Assembly: GCF_011082085.1 (NCBI RefSeq)
Contig: NZ_CP041063.1
Location: 1,798,001-1,862,000 of the forward strand
DNA from: Bacillus sp. Cs-700
GTDB lineage: Bacteria; Bacillota; Bacilli; Bacillales; Guptibacillaceae
Direction: 5' to 3'
DNA length: 64,000 bases
A program made the position numbers and the translations under genes. Positions 20,376 through 28,947 of this stretch are shown here, piece by piece. Positions within the stretch are counted from its first letter, which is position 1. Each line of letters begins with the position of its first letter. The notes under the pieces were generated by a model, which worked only from the letters and a program-made list of their open reading frames with translations, was not told the origin of the DNA and made no database searches.

Positions 20376-20404
20376 ACTATAAAATATATTCTGAAATTTA
20401 GCAA
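20376..20404 (-). promoter_or_regulatory. Candidate promoter of fadN-fadA-fadE
   Basis: TTGCTA (20399-20404) and TATAGT (20376-20381) with a 17-bp spacer on the minus strand. The FadR box would then lie downstream of the transcription start, acting as a block to elongation. The -35 match is only moderate. Confidence 0.45.
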
Positions 20405-20459
20405 TATATCACTTATATTTTTTTAACAAAATTTTACGAATTTAATCACAACTTGTTGA

Positions 20460-20479
20460 AAGCGGACGATTGTCCGCTT
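20460..20479. terminator. Hairpin after fadM
   Basis: Perfect 8-bp stem AAGCGGAC / GTCCGCTT with a 4-nt loop, a few bp after the fadM stop codon. The T-run is weak on both strands, so termination efficiency is uncertain. Confidence 0.5.
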
Positions 20480-20483
20480 CCTT

Positions 20484-21398
20484 CTATTTCATCATTCCTT
20501 TTAACACAAAAGCTACGTTTGCCGGCCGCTCTGCAAGTCTTCTCATAAAGTATCCGTACCAGTCTTTACCATAAGGTACATAGACGCGCATCTTATAACC
20601 TTCTTTAAGAAGCTCCTCTTGTTTTTCCACACAGATTCCATAAAGCATTTGAAACTCAAATTGTGTGTGTGGAATAGTGTATTCTTCAACAAGTTTCTTT
20701 GTGTATTCAATAATCTGGTTATCGTGCGTGGCAATCGCAGTATAATTTCCATTTAATAAATGCATTTTAATAATCTTTTTAAAATTTTCATCGACGTCTT
20801 TTTTGTCTGGGAATGCTACTTTATGAGACTCTTTATAAGCCCCTTTCACAAGTCTAAGATTAGGAGAAAGCTCATTTAACTTCTCAATATCTTCAGCTAC
20901 CCGGTACAAATACGCTTGAAGAACAGTACCGATGTTTGCAAATTCTTTCTTAAGTTCAGTGAAAATTTCAATGGTTTTACCGCACCTCTCGAAATCTTCC
21001 ATATCGATTGTGACAAACACGTCGTGGCGATCAGCGGCTTCGAGAATGCGACGCATATTCTTTATTGTCATCTGATCATCAATATCAAGACCCATAGATG
21101 TTAGTTTAAGAGAAAGCTGAGAATCAAGGTTTTCTGCTGCAATTCGCTCAATCGCTTCAATACAATGATTTGTCATTTCATCAGCCTCAGCGGCATTATC
21201 AACAAATTCACCGAGATGATCGATTGTAACGGACAATCCTTTTTGATTTAACTTTCTTATTGCGTTCACAGAACTATCAAGAGACGCACCGGCTACAAAG
21301 CGACTTGCTCCAAATCGCATACCATATCGCTTGGCTACTTTCGTTGCTACCCTATTCTTCCCCATGTATAAAAAGAAATTACGCATTACTTGTTCCAT
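20484..21398 (-). CDS. fadM: Proline dehydrogenase (FadM/PutB type)
   Basis: FAD enzyme oxidising proline to pyrroline-5-carboxylate. The TIM-barrel motifs include VTIDHLGEFV near the N-terminus, VTIDMED, LRLVKGAYKE, and the C-terminal VYVPYGKDWYGYFMRRLAERPAN with the tandem-arginine substrate motif. About 304 aa, as in the monofunctional bacilli enzymes. Two adjacent ATGs (21401, 21398) follow GGAGG; the second has the better spacing of 7 nt. Its position upstream of fadN matches B. subtilis yusM beside yusL. No P5C dehydrogenase partner is in the window. Confidence 0.93.
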   Translation of the reverse strand: MEQVMRNFFLYMGKNRVATKVAKRYGMRFGASRFVAGASLDSSVNAIRKLNQKGLSVTIDHLGEFVDNAAEADEMTNHCIEAIERIAAENLDSQLSLKLTSMGLDIDDQMTIKNMRRILEAADRHDVFVTIDMEDFERCGKTIEIFTELKKEFANIGTVLQAYLYRVAEDIEKLNELSPNLRLVKGAYKESHKVAFPDKKDVDENFKKIIKMHLLNGNYTAIATHDNQIIEYTKKLVEEYTIPHTQFEFQMLYGICVEKQEELLKEGYKMRVYVPYGKDWYGYFMRRLAERPANVAFVLKGMMK

Positions 21399-21709
21399 CA
21401 TAACCCCTCCATGAAAACGCATACAAAGCGCTATAAAAAATATATTCTGGAGAAAATCGGCATATAGTATCAAATACCGCCATATTTCGCCTTCAATGCT
21501 ATTTTACCATGACATGCTGTAGATTAGTCTAGTTTTGATAGATTTTCTCTCGAATTAATCTTGTTAAATTTTAACTATCTCTATACTCTATACCCCTCTA
21601 AACAGAAAGTAAAAGTCATACACTAGTATATTTCCGATCGTCTCTTTCGGATACTTTACTTTTGTTCACTTGTTGCTACACTTATCAAAATTTCTCTATG
21701 AAAAAAAAT
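21399..21709. other. Intergenic region upstream of fadM
   Basis: About 310 AT-rich bases between fadM and the YusU-like gene. A partial cre-like core (AAAGCGCT, about 21425-21432) lies just upstream of the fadM start but its flanks do not fit. I see no gene. Confidence 0.4.
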
Positions 21710-21733
21710 GAAACCAGAAGAAATCCTGGTTTC
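21701..21733 (-). terminator. Terminator of the YusU-like gene
   Basis: Perfect 8-bp stem GAAACCAG / CTGGTTTC (21710-21733) followed by ATTTTTTTT on the minus strand. The stop codon lies at the base of the stem. Confidence 0.88.
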
Positions 21734-22004
21734 ATTGATCAGTGTCTTTATTTGACGCTTGAGCTTTTCGGTGCTCTTCGTTCATGGTTTTAATTTCAGC
21801 CACTAACTCTTTCATGGCATCTTTTGCATCAGGATATGTTTGGTTCCAGTGCTTCGCTAGTGGAGGCATCGTTTTTGAGAGATGCGTGTACATGGCCCAC
21901 AGCTTTACTTTCTCCTTGAGCTCAGGGCTTGTATCTCCAAGGAGAAGCTCGGTGTATTTATCCATCAACCCATCAACTTGTTCCTGAAGTGTTTCAAGAC
22001 TCAT
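21732..22004 (-). CDS. Small DUF2573/YusU-like protein
   Basis: A 90-aa soluble, mostly helical protein without cysteines or membrane segments (LQEQVDGLMDKYTELLLG, then WAMYTHLSKTMPPLAKHW). It resembles the YusU/DUF2573 group and lies in the yus-like region, but I recognise it only weakly. The ATG at 22004 follows GGAG by 8 nt. The function is unknown. The upstream neighbour ends 45 bp away on the same strand. Confidence 0.6.
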   Translation of the reverse strand: MSLETLQEQVDGLMDKYTELLLGDTSPELKEKVKLWAMYTHLSKTMPPLAKHWNQTYPDAKDAMKELVAEIKTMNEEHRKAQASNKDTDQ

Positions 22005-22049
22005 TTTACTCACTCCAATCACACGCAGAATACCCCAATTATAGCATAT

Positions 22050-22382
22050 TTAATGCGATACCCGACCATTCATCTGTACATCTCTTAATCTTCCATAATC
22101 GATGCGTTCCTGGTTTTCTTTGATCGCTTTTATTAACTCGTCTATCAGTACCTTTTCATCCGTCACAATAAAGAAACGACAGGATATCATCGCAAAGTCT
22201 CCAAAAAATGCACGACAACCCTCATACCGTTTTGCATCACGAAGTGGCTGATATGGAAAAATAAAATTTCCGCTTTCTTCAAAAGCTGGATCAAGAGGAT
22301 GTTCTTCAAGCTTCTTAATAAGCTCTCGAATCGTCAACTCTCGTCCATACTCATTTTTTCCGATTTCAATTATTTCAAGCAA
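22050..22382 (-). CDS. Hypothetical protein behind an attenuator-like leader
   Basis: A 110-aa soluble protein that I do not recognise. It begins LEIIEIGKNEYGRELTI and contains the aromatic segment FIFPYQPLRDAKRYEGC and FFGDFAMISCRFFIVTD; no catalytic motif is evident. The TTG at 22382 follows AAGGGGG by 8 nt; the frame is open 23 codons upstream without a better start. About 90 nt upstream are two hairpins, the nearer one a canonical terminator in the same direction. The gene may therefore be expressed only by read-through. Confidence 0.6.
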   Translation of the reverse strand: MLEIIEIGKNEYGRELTIRELIKKLEEHPLDPAFEESGNFIFPYQPLRDAKRYEGCRAFFGDFAMISCRFFIVTDEKVLIDELIKAIKENQERIDYGRLRDVQMNGRVSH

Positions 22383-22463
22383 GGCTAATTCCCCCTTCTT
22401 TACAAGGTTCGAACACAAACGGCTCTGATAGAGGGCCGTTGAAAGAAACAACCCGTTTACTAA

Positions 22464-22552
22464 AATAAAAAAAGAGTCAGAATAAATTCTGACTCAAACT
22501 TATGGGTCACAAAGAGTGAGTATATACAAGGGGGGACCTGACCTCACTCTTT
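22464..22552 (-). promoter_or_regulatory. Possible attenuator leader or small RNA upstream of the 22050-22382 gene
   Basis: On the minus strand, a hairpin with 10-nt arms AAAGAGTGAG / CTCACTCTTT (22543-22552 and 22511-22520) and a 22-nt loop containing CCCCCCTT comes first. It is followed by a terminator, GAGTCAGAA / TTCTGACTC (22474-22495), with TTTTTTTATTTT. No minus-strand gene ends here, so the terminator belongs to a leader or an sRNA. The C-rich loop can pair over 7 bp with the AAGGGGG ribosome site of the downstream gene. Confidence 0.55.
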
Positions 22553-22717
22553 ACCTTATCTTATGTCGATTTAATCAAGTTGGCTGGACAAGTACCACGG
22601 TACAAACATGGAATTTTCCTTCGCTTGTATAGGAACGACACACTCATACATGATTTGAACTTCGATCGCCATTATAATAGAAAGAAATGGCAATCGGAGC
22701 ATCATGGAGGGAATAAG

Positions 22718-24205
22718 ATGGAGATTATTGTAATTGGTGGAGGTATTGGCGGTTTGACGACTGCTGCCCTGCTCACAAAAGACGGCTATCATGTAACCAT
22801 TCTAGAAGCTTCGAATGAATGGGGAGGATCTGCTGGAAAATTCAGCAGAGGAAAATTTCTTTTTCCAGTTGGTGCAACGATGGGAATGGGGTTTGAGGAA
22901 GGTGGACTACACCACCGAATTTTAAGAGAGTTGGGACGATCCTTTCCGGCCATCGCAATGGATGAAATTATGCGAATATACCAGGGAAGTCGTGTAATGC
23001 CATACTATTCTGATCGAAATCGTCATTTATCAGAATGTGCCACCCAATTCCCCGATTATGCAGCCAAAATCGTTTCCTTCTATAAAGAGGTATGGAAAAT
23101 TGGGGCAGAAATTCGAAAGTTAATTGAACCGCTTCCAGTTGTTCCACCGGTAACTTTATCAGAATGGAAAGGGCTACTTCTATCTCTAAAACCCGGTACA
23201 CCTCTCCTTATGCCTTATTTAAGGAAAACAATGGGAGATCTCCTTATAAAACATAACCTTACAGAAGCAACTGATTTTAAGCATTTTATAGATGGACAAT
23301 TAATCGATAGTATGCAAACAACTAGTGATAATTGTTCCGCACTGATGGGGTCGCTCGCTCTCGATATTTATCATGAAGGTGCTTACTATACGGAAGGCGG
23401 ATTATATCGTATTGCTGAAATACTTCAGCAATATATTGAGGAGAACGGTGGAAAAACCTACCGCAGAAAACAAGTCCAAACGATTCGTCGCGAAAATAAC
23501 CGCTGGGTAGCCATAGATCAAAAAGGAGAGCAGTGGAAAGCAGATCACCTTGTTAGTAACCTACCTGTCCAAGCATTTGTGCCGCTTCTACCAGAACCGC
23601 TCCAAAAACAACTACCTGCAAAATTAAGAACCAGAAGTCAACTTGCACAGTGGGGAGCGTTTACGATGTATCTCGGTTTGGATGAAATGGTGATCCCTGA
23701 CTATACCGCGCTGTTTAGCCAGGTCCTCTCCTCGGATGGAGACATGACGGAGGGGAATCACCTCTTCTTATCCCTGTCGAAGTCCAACGATCTTAATCGT
23801 GCACCCGCTGGCTTTCGCACGTTGACCGTTAGTACACATACAGAACTCCATCACTGGGATACAAAAGAGAAATACGATCAATATAAAGAGAAACTTACTG
23901 AAAAAATGCTAACAGGCATCGAACGCGTCATTCCAAATTTAAGAAGCGGCATTGAAATACAGGTGACTGGAGCTCCTCGAGCATGGGAACGCTTTACGAA
24001 AAGACCAAAAGGTATGGTAGGCGGCTTTCCCCAAACAAACGAATATAGTCTTTTTAACAGCCTATCCCATCGCACCGGTCTAGATGGACTATGGCTTTGT
24101 GGTGACAGCGTATTTCCAGGTGCTGGTACCATTGGCGTATCGACGAGCGGTTACCATGTCTACCGATCTATATTGAAAGATAAAAAGAAAACAAAGCTTT
24201 TTTAG
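22718..24205 (+). CDS. FAD-dependent oxidoreductase of the CrtN/CrtI (phytoene desaturase-like) superfamily
   Basis: A 495-aa flavoprotein. The N-terminal dinucleotide motif is IIVIGGGIGGLTTAALL, followed by the acidic end of beta-2 in VTILEAS. The C-terminal GLWLCGDSVFPGAGTIGVSTSG is the FAD-binding motif shared by carotenoid desaturases and isomerases. No other carotenoid gene is adjacent, so the substrate is open: a carotenoid, another polyene, or an amine or sterol-like molecule. The ATG at 22718 has GGAGGG 6 nt upstream, and the family motif begins at residue 5. It runs alone on the plus strand. Confidence 0.85.
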   Translation: MEIIVIGGGIGGLTTAALLTKDGYHVTILEASNEWGGSAGKFSRGKFLFPVGATMGMGFEEGGLHHRILRELGRSFPAIAMDEIMRIYQGSRVMPYYSDRNRHLSECATQFPDYAAKIVSFYKEVWKIGAEIRKLIEPLPVVPPVTLSEWKGLLLSLKPGTPLLMPYLRKTMGDLLIKHNLTEATDFKHFIDGQLIDSMQTTSDNCSALMGSLALDIYHEGAYYTEGGLYRIAEILQQYIEENGGKTYRRKQVQTIRRENNRWVAIDQKGEQWKADHLVSNLPVQAFVPLLPEPLQKQLPAKLRTRSQLAQWGAFTMYLGLDEMVIPDYTALFSQVLSSDGDMTEGNHLFLSLSKSNDLNRAPAGFRTLTVSTHTELHHWDTKEKYDQYKEKLTEKMLTGIERVIPNLRSGIEIQVTGAPRAWERFTKRPKGMVGGFPQTNEYSLFNSLSHRTGLDGLWLCGDSVFPGAGTIGVSTSGYHVYRSILKDKKKTKLF

Positions 24206-24267
24206 AATAAATTCGGTTATCTTTGGCAGAATGATACTATCATTTCATGTTGAGGGAGCGAATGGCC

Positions 24268-24447
24268 ATGAACGAAAAGAATAAATTAGTAACTTCTGAT
24301 AGTGAAAAACTTCTCACTTCTATGCGAGAAGAAATCGCGGAAGAATTCCTTGTGATGGAAGCCGTCACCGAACAAGTAGAGGAAAAAGATTTTTATACGT
24401 ATCATCTTTTAAAAGAAGCTGAAAAGCTTCGAGATCAAAATAAATAG
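24268..24447 (+). CDS. Small acidic hypothetical protein
   Basis: A 59-aa charged, helical protein. The MREEIAEEFLV segment faintly recalls the first half of alpha/beta-type spore proteins, but the second conserved half is absent, so I do not assign it. The ATG at 24268 lies 9 nt after GAGGGAG; another ATG two codons earlier is possible. It sits between the CrtN-like gene and the hemolysin III gene, with about 60 bp on each side. Confidence 0.6.
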   Translation: MNEKNKLVTSDSEKLLTSMREEIAEEFLVMEAVTEQVEEKDFYTYHLLKEAEKLRDQNK

Positions 24448-24518
24448 TCTTTCACAACAATGACGTGTGGAGAATCCTGTAGTATACTTCTAGTAATTGA
24501 TTTAAAGGAATGGTGCTT

Positions 24519-25160
24519 ATGACAACTCATACGTTTACAGTTGGTGAAGAACGCGCAAATTACATCACCCATGGAATTGGAGCTATTATCAGTCTTGCTG
24601 CTCTCGTCATATTAATTGTCTTTGCATCTCTTTACGGAACGGCATGGCATATTGTGAGCTTTACGCTTTTTGGCGCAACGATGCTACTGCTTTATACAGC
24701 TTCTACCCTTGTGCATAGCTTTCCCGCTGGAAAAGCAAAAGACTTTTTTGAAATACTTGATCACTCTTCCATCTATTTTTTTATCGCAGGAACGTACACT
24801 CCCTTTTTATTTATAGTCATTGAGGGCTGGCTTGGGTGGACATTGTTTGGAATTGTGTGGGGCCTCGCGATTATTGGAACAGTTTTCAAAGCTTATTTTG
24901 TCAAAAAGTTTCTCTTTATCTCAACGATTCTTTACGTTTTAATGGGCTGGCTCATCGTTCTTGCCTGGAATCCACTTACCCAGAACCTGCACCCAAATGG
25001 AATGATGCTACTAGTGATTGGCGGAATCCTCTATACAATAGGTGCTGTGTTCTATGTATGGAGAGCTTTTAAATACCATCATGCTGTTTGGCATTTATTT
25101 GTTGTAGGTGGAACGCTCGCTCACTTTTTCTGTGTTCTCTTATACGTTTTACCATTGTAA
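24519..25160 (+). CDS. trhA: Hemolysin III / PAQR family membrane protein (TrhA)
   Basis: A 213-aa integral membrane protein with seven predicted helices. The family signatures are the N-terminal EERANYITHGIGA, the SALVHSF-like TLVHSFPAG, the EILDHSSIYFFIAGTYTP histidine motif, and the C-terminal HAVWHLFVVGGTLAHFF. The conserved histidines suggest a metal site, as in PAQR receptors. TrhA proteins of bacilli have been linked to membrane energetics and fluidity. The ATG at 24519 follows AAAGGA by 9 nt. Ends at a strong terminator. Confidence 0.93.
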   Translation: MTTHTFTVGEERANYITHGIGAIISLAALVILIVFASLYGTAWHIVSFTLFGATMLLLYTASTLVHSFPAGKAKDFFEILDHSSIYFFIAGTYTPFLFIVIEGWLGWTLFGIVWGLAIIGTVFKAYFVKKFLFISTILYVLMGWLIVLAWNPLTQNLHPNGMMLLVIGGILYTIGAVFYVWRAFKYHHAVWHLFVVGGTLAHFFCVLLYVLPL

Positions 25161-25167
25161 AGCTATT

Positions 25168-25197
25168 CCTCTGCACGAATCGTGCAGAGGTTTTTTT
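25168..25197 (+). terminator. Terminator of trhA
   Basis: Perfect 10-bp stem CCTCTGCACG / CGTGCAGAGG with a 3-nt loop followed by seven T. Confidence 0.95.
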
Positions 25198-25212
25198 ATT
25201 TTAAATCGAGGC

Positions 25213-25239
25213 GAAAACTTTTTACGAACACTATTCGTC
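25213..25239 (+). promoter_or_regulatory. ECF-sigma-type promoter of the ABC / sigma operon
   Basis: GAAAAC (25213-25218), followed by a T-run, and CGTC (25236-25239) are separated by 17 bp. This is the AAC / CGTC architecture of Bacillus ECF promoters such as those of SigM, SigV and SigW. It lies 36 bp before the first start codon of an operon that itself encodes an ECF sigma factor, which suggests autoregulation. Confidence 0.7.
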
Positions 25240-25274
25240 ATAGCAGTAGACTAATGTTAAAAGGATGAACGTTT

Positions 25275-26138
25275 GTGATTGAAGTATCTCATCTTACAAA
25301 ACAATTTAAGAAAAAGAAAGTTCTCCATGATCTCAATTTATCTGTTGAGGGTGGTATGGTTGGGCTAATAGGCCCTAACGGTGCTGGAAAAACGACGTTT
25401 ATGAGAATGCTGGCTGCTGTATCGAAACCTTCTTCTGGAGATATCATCGTTAATGGGTATTCTATTCAAAAAGAAGCTTCAAGCGTTCGCAAAGAAATTG
25501 GCTACCTCCCTCAGCACTTTCAGCTTTATCCGCAGCTTACTGCATCAGAGTTTCTCGATTATACCGGACACCTTAAGCAAGATCGGGACTATGATCATGA
25601 AATGGAAAAGAACCGCTTGCTTGATGCTCTTAACTTAAGAAGTCAACAAAATCAGAAAATCAAGACGTTCTCGAATGGGATGAAACAGCGCCTTGGTATT
25701 GCACAGGCCCTCTATGGGGAACCTTCGCTTATGATCTTTGATGAACCTTCTGCAGGATTAGACCCTGAAGAACGCTTACGCTTTCGAAACATCATGGCAG
25801 ATGTTTCAAGTAGAAGGACGGTCATTTTATCCACACACATCGTAGAAGATATTGAATCAAGCTGTGACACGTTAATCGTTTTAAATAAAGGCGAGATTTT
25901 ATTTATCGGAACACCTTTTGATCTACAATGCAAAGGAAACGGACTTGTTTGGGAATTTGATCTTGAAGATGACGACTGGAATCAACTTGCTGGACTGCAA
26001 ATGACGCTAACAAAAAGAAAGGCCAAGGGATTACATTGTCGTGCCATTTCACCTGTAGCTCCGTTTGACTTCGCAGAAGCCGTCAATCCCACACTTGAAG
26101 AGGGCTACATGGCTTTGATTGGGCGTGATGATACATGA
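25275..26138 (+). CDS. ABC transporter ATP-binding protein 1 of the sigma-factor operon
   Basis: A 287-aa nucleotide-binding subunit. Walker A is GPNGAGKTT, the Q-loop is IGYLPQHF, the signature is FSNGMKQRLGIAQ, Walker B is LMIFDEP, and the H-loop histidine is in STHIVED. All catalytic elements are present. It starts at a GTG and overlaps the permease gene by 4 bp (ATGA), so it is the ATPase for the permease that follows. The architecture is the CcmA/NatA-like exporter type. First gene of a five-gene operon with an ECF-type promoter. Confidence 0.92.
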   Translation: MIEVSHLTKQFKKKKVLHDLNLSVEGGMVGLIGPNGAGKTTFMRMLAAVSKPSSGDIIVNGYSIQKEASSVRKEIGYLPQHFQLYPQLTASEFLDYTGHLKQDRDYDHEMEKNRLLDALNLRSQQNQKIKTFSNGMKQRLGIAQALYGEPSLMIFDEPSAGLDPEERLRFRNIMADVSSRRTVILSTHIVEDIESSCDTLIVLNKGEILFIGTPFDLQCKGNGLVWEFDLEDDDWNQLAGLQMTLTKRKAKGLHCRAISPVAPFDFAEAVNPTLEEGYMALIGRDDT

Positions 26139-28390
26139 GAAAATGGCTCGTTCAATTTAAACTTGAATTATCGTTTTTGTTTAAAAGCTGGATTTTTACG
26201 CCTCTTCCGTTTCTTTACTTGATTTGGTTACTTTTTAGCATGAATACTAATCAGGATGGCATTCATGGGAATCTCTATCGAACGACCTATGAAACCACCC
26301 ACTCGCTTATTTTCATTCTTGTTACCGGCTTATGTATTCTTATCGGAGTTTATCTCATACGTCGTGATGTTGGAAATGAATCTTTTGAATGGCATCAATC
26401 CTTCCCTGTGTCTAATTTCATTTTCATATCGGCTAAATTTGGTTCGGCTCTTCTCTATATGACGATCTTTACGATTCTCATGACGACTACTTACTTTATA
26501 TTTGCTACAAATGAGAACATTCCTATACCAGAAACGCTGACGATTTTACGCTTCTTTTTCGTTCAATATGAAGTAACCTTCTTTATTAGCTTATCTCTTG
26601 GCATGCTTTTATCTGTGTTAATAAAAAATCGATTTGTCTATTTAATTGCGTTCTGTGCCTGGATGTTTGGAACGCTTTTCATGGAAATTTTCATTATTAA
26701 TCAAGGGGAACTTTTCTATCTAAAAGCGTTTCACCTCACCTACTTATTTGTTGATTCAGTACTAATTAACGGGACGTGGGGCATTCAATTGATGAAAGAA
26801 GAAATAGCATTGCAACGTCTTTTTGTTACGACAGTAGCCGGCTTTCTTCTTGTCCTCATTATCTTTATTCTTAATATTCGTAGACCTCACCAATACGACA
26901 AACTTTGGAGAGGTATGCTGATTCTAAGTGCTGGAATCGTTATTGTTTCTTACCTTCCATACGCTTCTTTATGGAGTGAACGAATGAGGGAATTTAGCGA
27001 GATAAAAGAACAATCACCTTTTATTACAAATGGCGAAGACGGTGAACATCGCTACATGACATTTCCGCCGCTTCCTCACCCAGATGGACTTTTGGATGGC
27101 GAAGGTGAGCTCTATCAACCAGAACGCTTTAACATTGAAAAGTTCGACATTTCGATCGATCAACAAAAAGAGAATTCTCTTTCAGTTGAAGCCAGCCTCA
27201 CGCTTCCGGAAGAGGAATTTTCAACGAGCGAGGTGATCAAATTCACATTGAATCAAACATTTACTGTAAAAGATGTGATAATTGATCACCAGACGGTTCC
27301 GTTTACAAGAGAAAATGATTTTATTACGATTTCATTACCTGATCATACGCACTCACCCGTTATTCAGTTGAATTATGAGGGAACTTATGAACTCTGGGCA
27401 TCTAATTACGGGCAAGAATACTATCCAGGATACGTCGGTGGAGATCAGATGATCTTGCCTTCTCAATCAGCATGGTACCCGTTGCCTGGTCATCAATATC
27501 TTTACGATATGAATGGCCAGGCTCAGACAAATGTAGAACTAGATAATCGAGCGCTCTTTAACGTTATGGTGAACATGTCTTCACCGATATATGGAACAAT
27601 TGAAGAACATCAGCTAGCGAACGGCTCTTATCAACTTAAAGGAAAAACTTCCAAGCTCGACCTATATTCAGGCGATCTTGTAGAAGTTCCGTCGGATTAT
27701 TTTCCATTTTCGATTGTCACAAATAGCTATAATCAGACACGCGCTCAAACGTTCATGTCCGAATTAGACAAACGACTTCTTTATACCGATCGATACCTTA
27801 CAAAAGAGATTGAACCAATGAGTCATCTCTTTCTATTGCCTGTCGAAAATATTCGCTGGGCAAATTATATGAGACAACAGGGGTTTATTGACCAAAATTA
27901 TCTTCTAAGTGAGTCGTCCTTCTATCAACTAGATGAGGCATACTTATTGAAGCTGTTTCTTCAAATTAACCTTTTGCATGACAGTACAGAAATATATGGC
28001 TACGAAGAAGGTGAGTTAGTGACAAGCGCCATTCTAAGTGCTTACGCTTACCTCTATGAAATAGAAAATGGAAATGAAGAAAAAGCATCCGCTACTAGAA
28101 GATTAGTCATTACACTTAATGACGACATTCCAATTGAGAACTATAGTGAAGAGGAGATTAAAGCAAATCGAATTTTCACTATGATTAAAACGGCAGTAGA
28201 ATCTGGAAAAGAAAAGCAAGTAAAAGAGGTGCTTAACCGGATTTATAGCGAAGAATGGATTGATCCGGGGTTCCCTTCCGGTTTCTCTTTATTCCGTGAA
28301 CCATCGACACTTCTCTCCTTTGAAGATTGGGAGCGAATATGGGATGAAGTGATGCAAGAAAGTCAGAAACGAAAGGAGAAGGTTTCATGA
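26135..28390 (+). CDS. ABC-2-type permease fused to a large extracytoplasmic domain
   Basis: A 751-aa protein. Residues 1-290 hold about seven membrane helices of ABC-2 permease type. Residues about 295-751 form a soluble domain that should face outward. It resembles the scaffold of M1-peptidase-like domains found fused to permeases in other bacteria, with a beta-rich first part and a helical second part. I find no HExxH zinc motif, so peptidase activity is unlikely. Overlaps the ATPase gene before it and the ECF sigma gene after it by 4 bp each. A sensor-exporter role is an inference from this arrangement. Confidence 0.8.
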   Translation: MRKWLVQFKLELSFLFKSWIFTPLPFLYLIWLLFSMNTNQDGIHGNLYRTTYETTHSLIFILVTGLCILIGVYLIRRDVGNESFEWHQSFPVSNFIFISAKFGSALLYMTIFTILMTTTYFIFATNENIPIPETLTILRFFFVQYEVTFFISLSLGMLLSVLIKNRFVYLIAFCAWMFGTLFMEIFIINQGELFYLKAFHLTYLFVDSVLINGTWGIQLMKEEIALQRLFVTTVAGFLLVLIIFILNIRRPHQYDKLWRGMLILSAGIVIVSYLPYASLWSERMREFSEIKEQSPFITNGEDGEHRYMTFPPLPHPDGLLDGEGELYQPERFNIEKFDISIDQQKENSLSVEASLTLPEEEFSTSEVIKFTLNQTFTVKDVIIDHQTVPFTRENDFITISLPDHTHSPVIQLNYEGTYELWASNYGQEYYPGYVGGDQMILPSQSAWYPLPGHQYLYDMNGQAQTNVELDNRALFNVMVNMSSPIYGTIEEHQLANGSYQLKGKTSKLDLYSGDLVEVPSDYFPFSIVTNSYNQTRAQTFMSELDKRLLYTDRYLTKEIEPMSHLFLLPVENIRWANYMRQQGFIDQNYLLSESSFYQLDEAYLLKLFLQINLLHDSTEIYGYEEGELVTSAILSAYAYLYEIENGNEEKASATRRLVITLNDDIPIENYSEEEIKANRIFTMIKTAVESGKEKQVKEVLNRIYSEEWIDPGFPSGFSLFREPSTLLSFEDWERIWDEVMQESQKRKEKVS

Positions 28391-28947
28391 CAGATGAAGA
28401 ATTAGTACTGGCAATGGCTCGTGGAAATCAAGCTGCTTTTGAAGCTTTCGTTCATCGCTACCACGCACCGCTTCTTGGCTACCTTGAGCGAATGTTGCGC
28501 GATCGAAAAAAGGCAGAAGATGTCGTCCAGGATACTTTTCTAAAATTAATCAAACAGCTGAAATCAAATAAAATTCCTGAAAAAATAAAGCCGTGGCTCT
28601 ATCAAGTAGCCACAAACCAATGCAGAGACTACTGGAAAAGCGCAGGGTTTAAATCGGAAAAACAAATCCTCGACTTTATACCTGATCAACCTGATAAAGA
28701 GCCATCAGTCGTTGAGTTATTTGAGCGTCAGGAATCACGAGTAGAATTTCTTAAAAAGCTTGATACATTATCAGAAACACAAAGAGAAATTGTTTATTTA
28801 CGTTTTTATCAAGAATTAAAATATCAAGAGATTGCAGAAACATTAGAACTGCCGCTTGGCACGGTAAAATCAAACTTATTTCATGCCTTAAAGAAACTAA
28901 AAGCATCTTTAGCTCGAAAGGAGGAAGTTAACCATGCAAAATATTGA
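28387..28947 (+). CDS. ECF RNA polymerase sigma factor
   Basis: A 186-aa extracytoplasmic-function sigma factor. Region 2 (about residues 10-75) shows FEAFVHRYHAPLLGYLERML and EDVVQDTFLKLIKQL followed by IKPWLYQVATNQCRDYWK. Region 4 (about 125-175) has LSETQREIVYLRFYQELKYQEIAETL followed by PLGTVKSNLFHALKKL. It overlaps the permease gene by 4 bp and the next membrane-protein gene by 14 bp, so it is translated as part of the transporter operon. The CGTC promoter upstream of the operon is its likely target. Confidence 0.95.
   Translation: MTDEELVLAMARGNQAAFEAFVHRYHAPLLGYLERMLRDRKKAEDVVQDTFLKLIKQLKSNKIPEKIKPWLYQVATNQCRDYWKSAGFKSEKQILDFIPDQPDKEPSVVELFERQESRVEFLKKLDTLSETQREIVYLRFYQELKYQEIAETLELPLGTVKSNLFHALKKLKASLARKEEVNHAKY

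Noticed and set aside
24268-24447. Alpha/beta-type small acid-soluble spore protein
   Set aside because: Only the first half resembles the family; the second conserved motif is missing.
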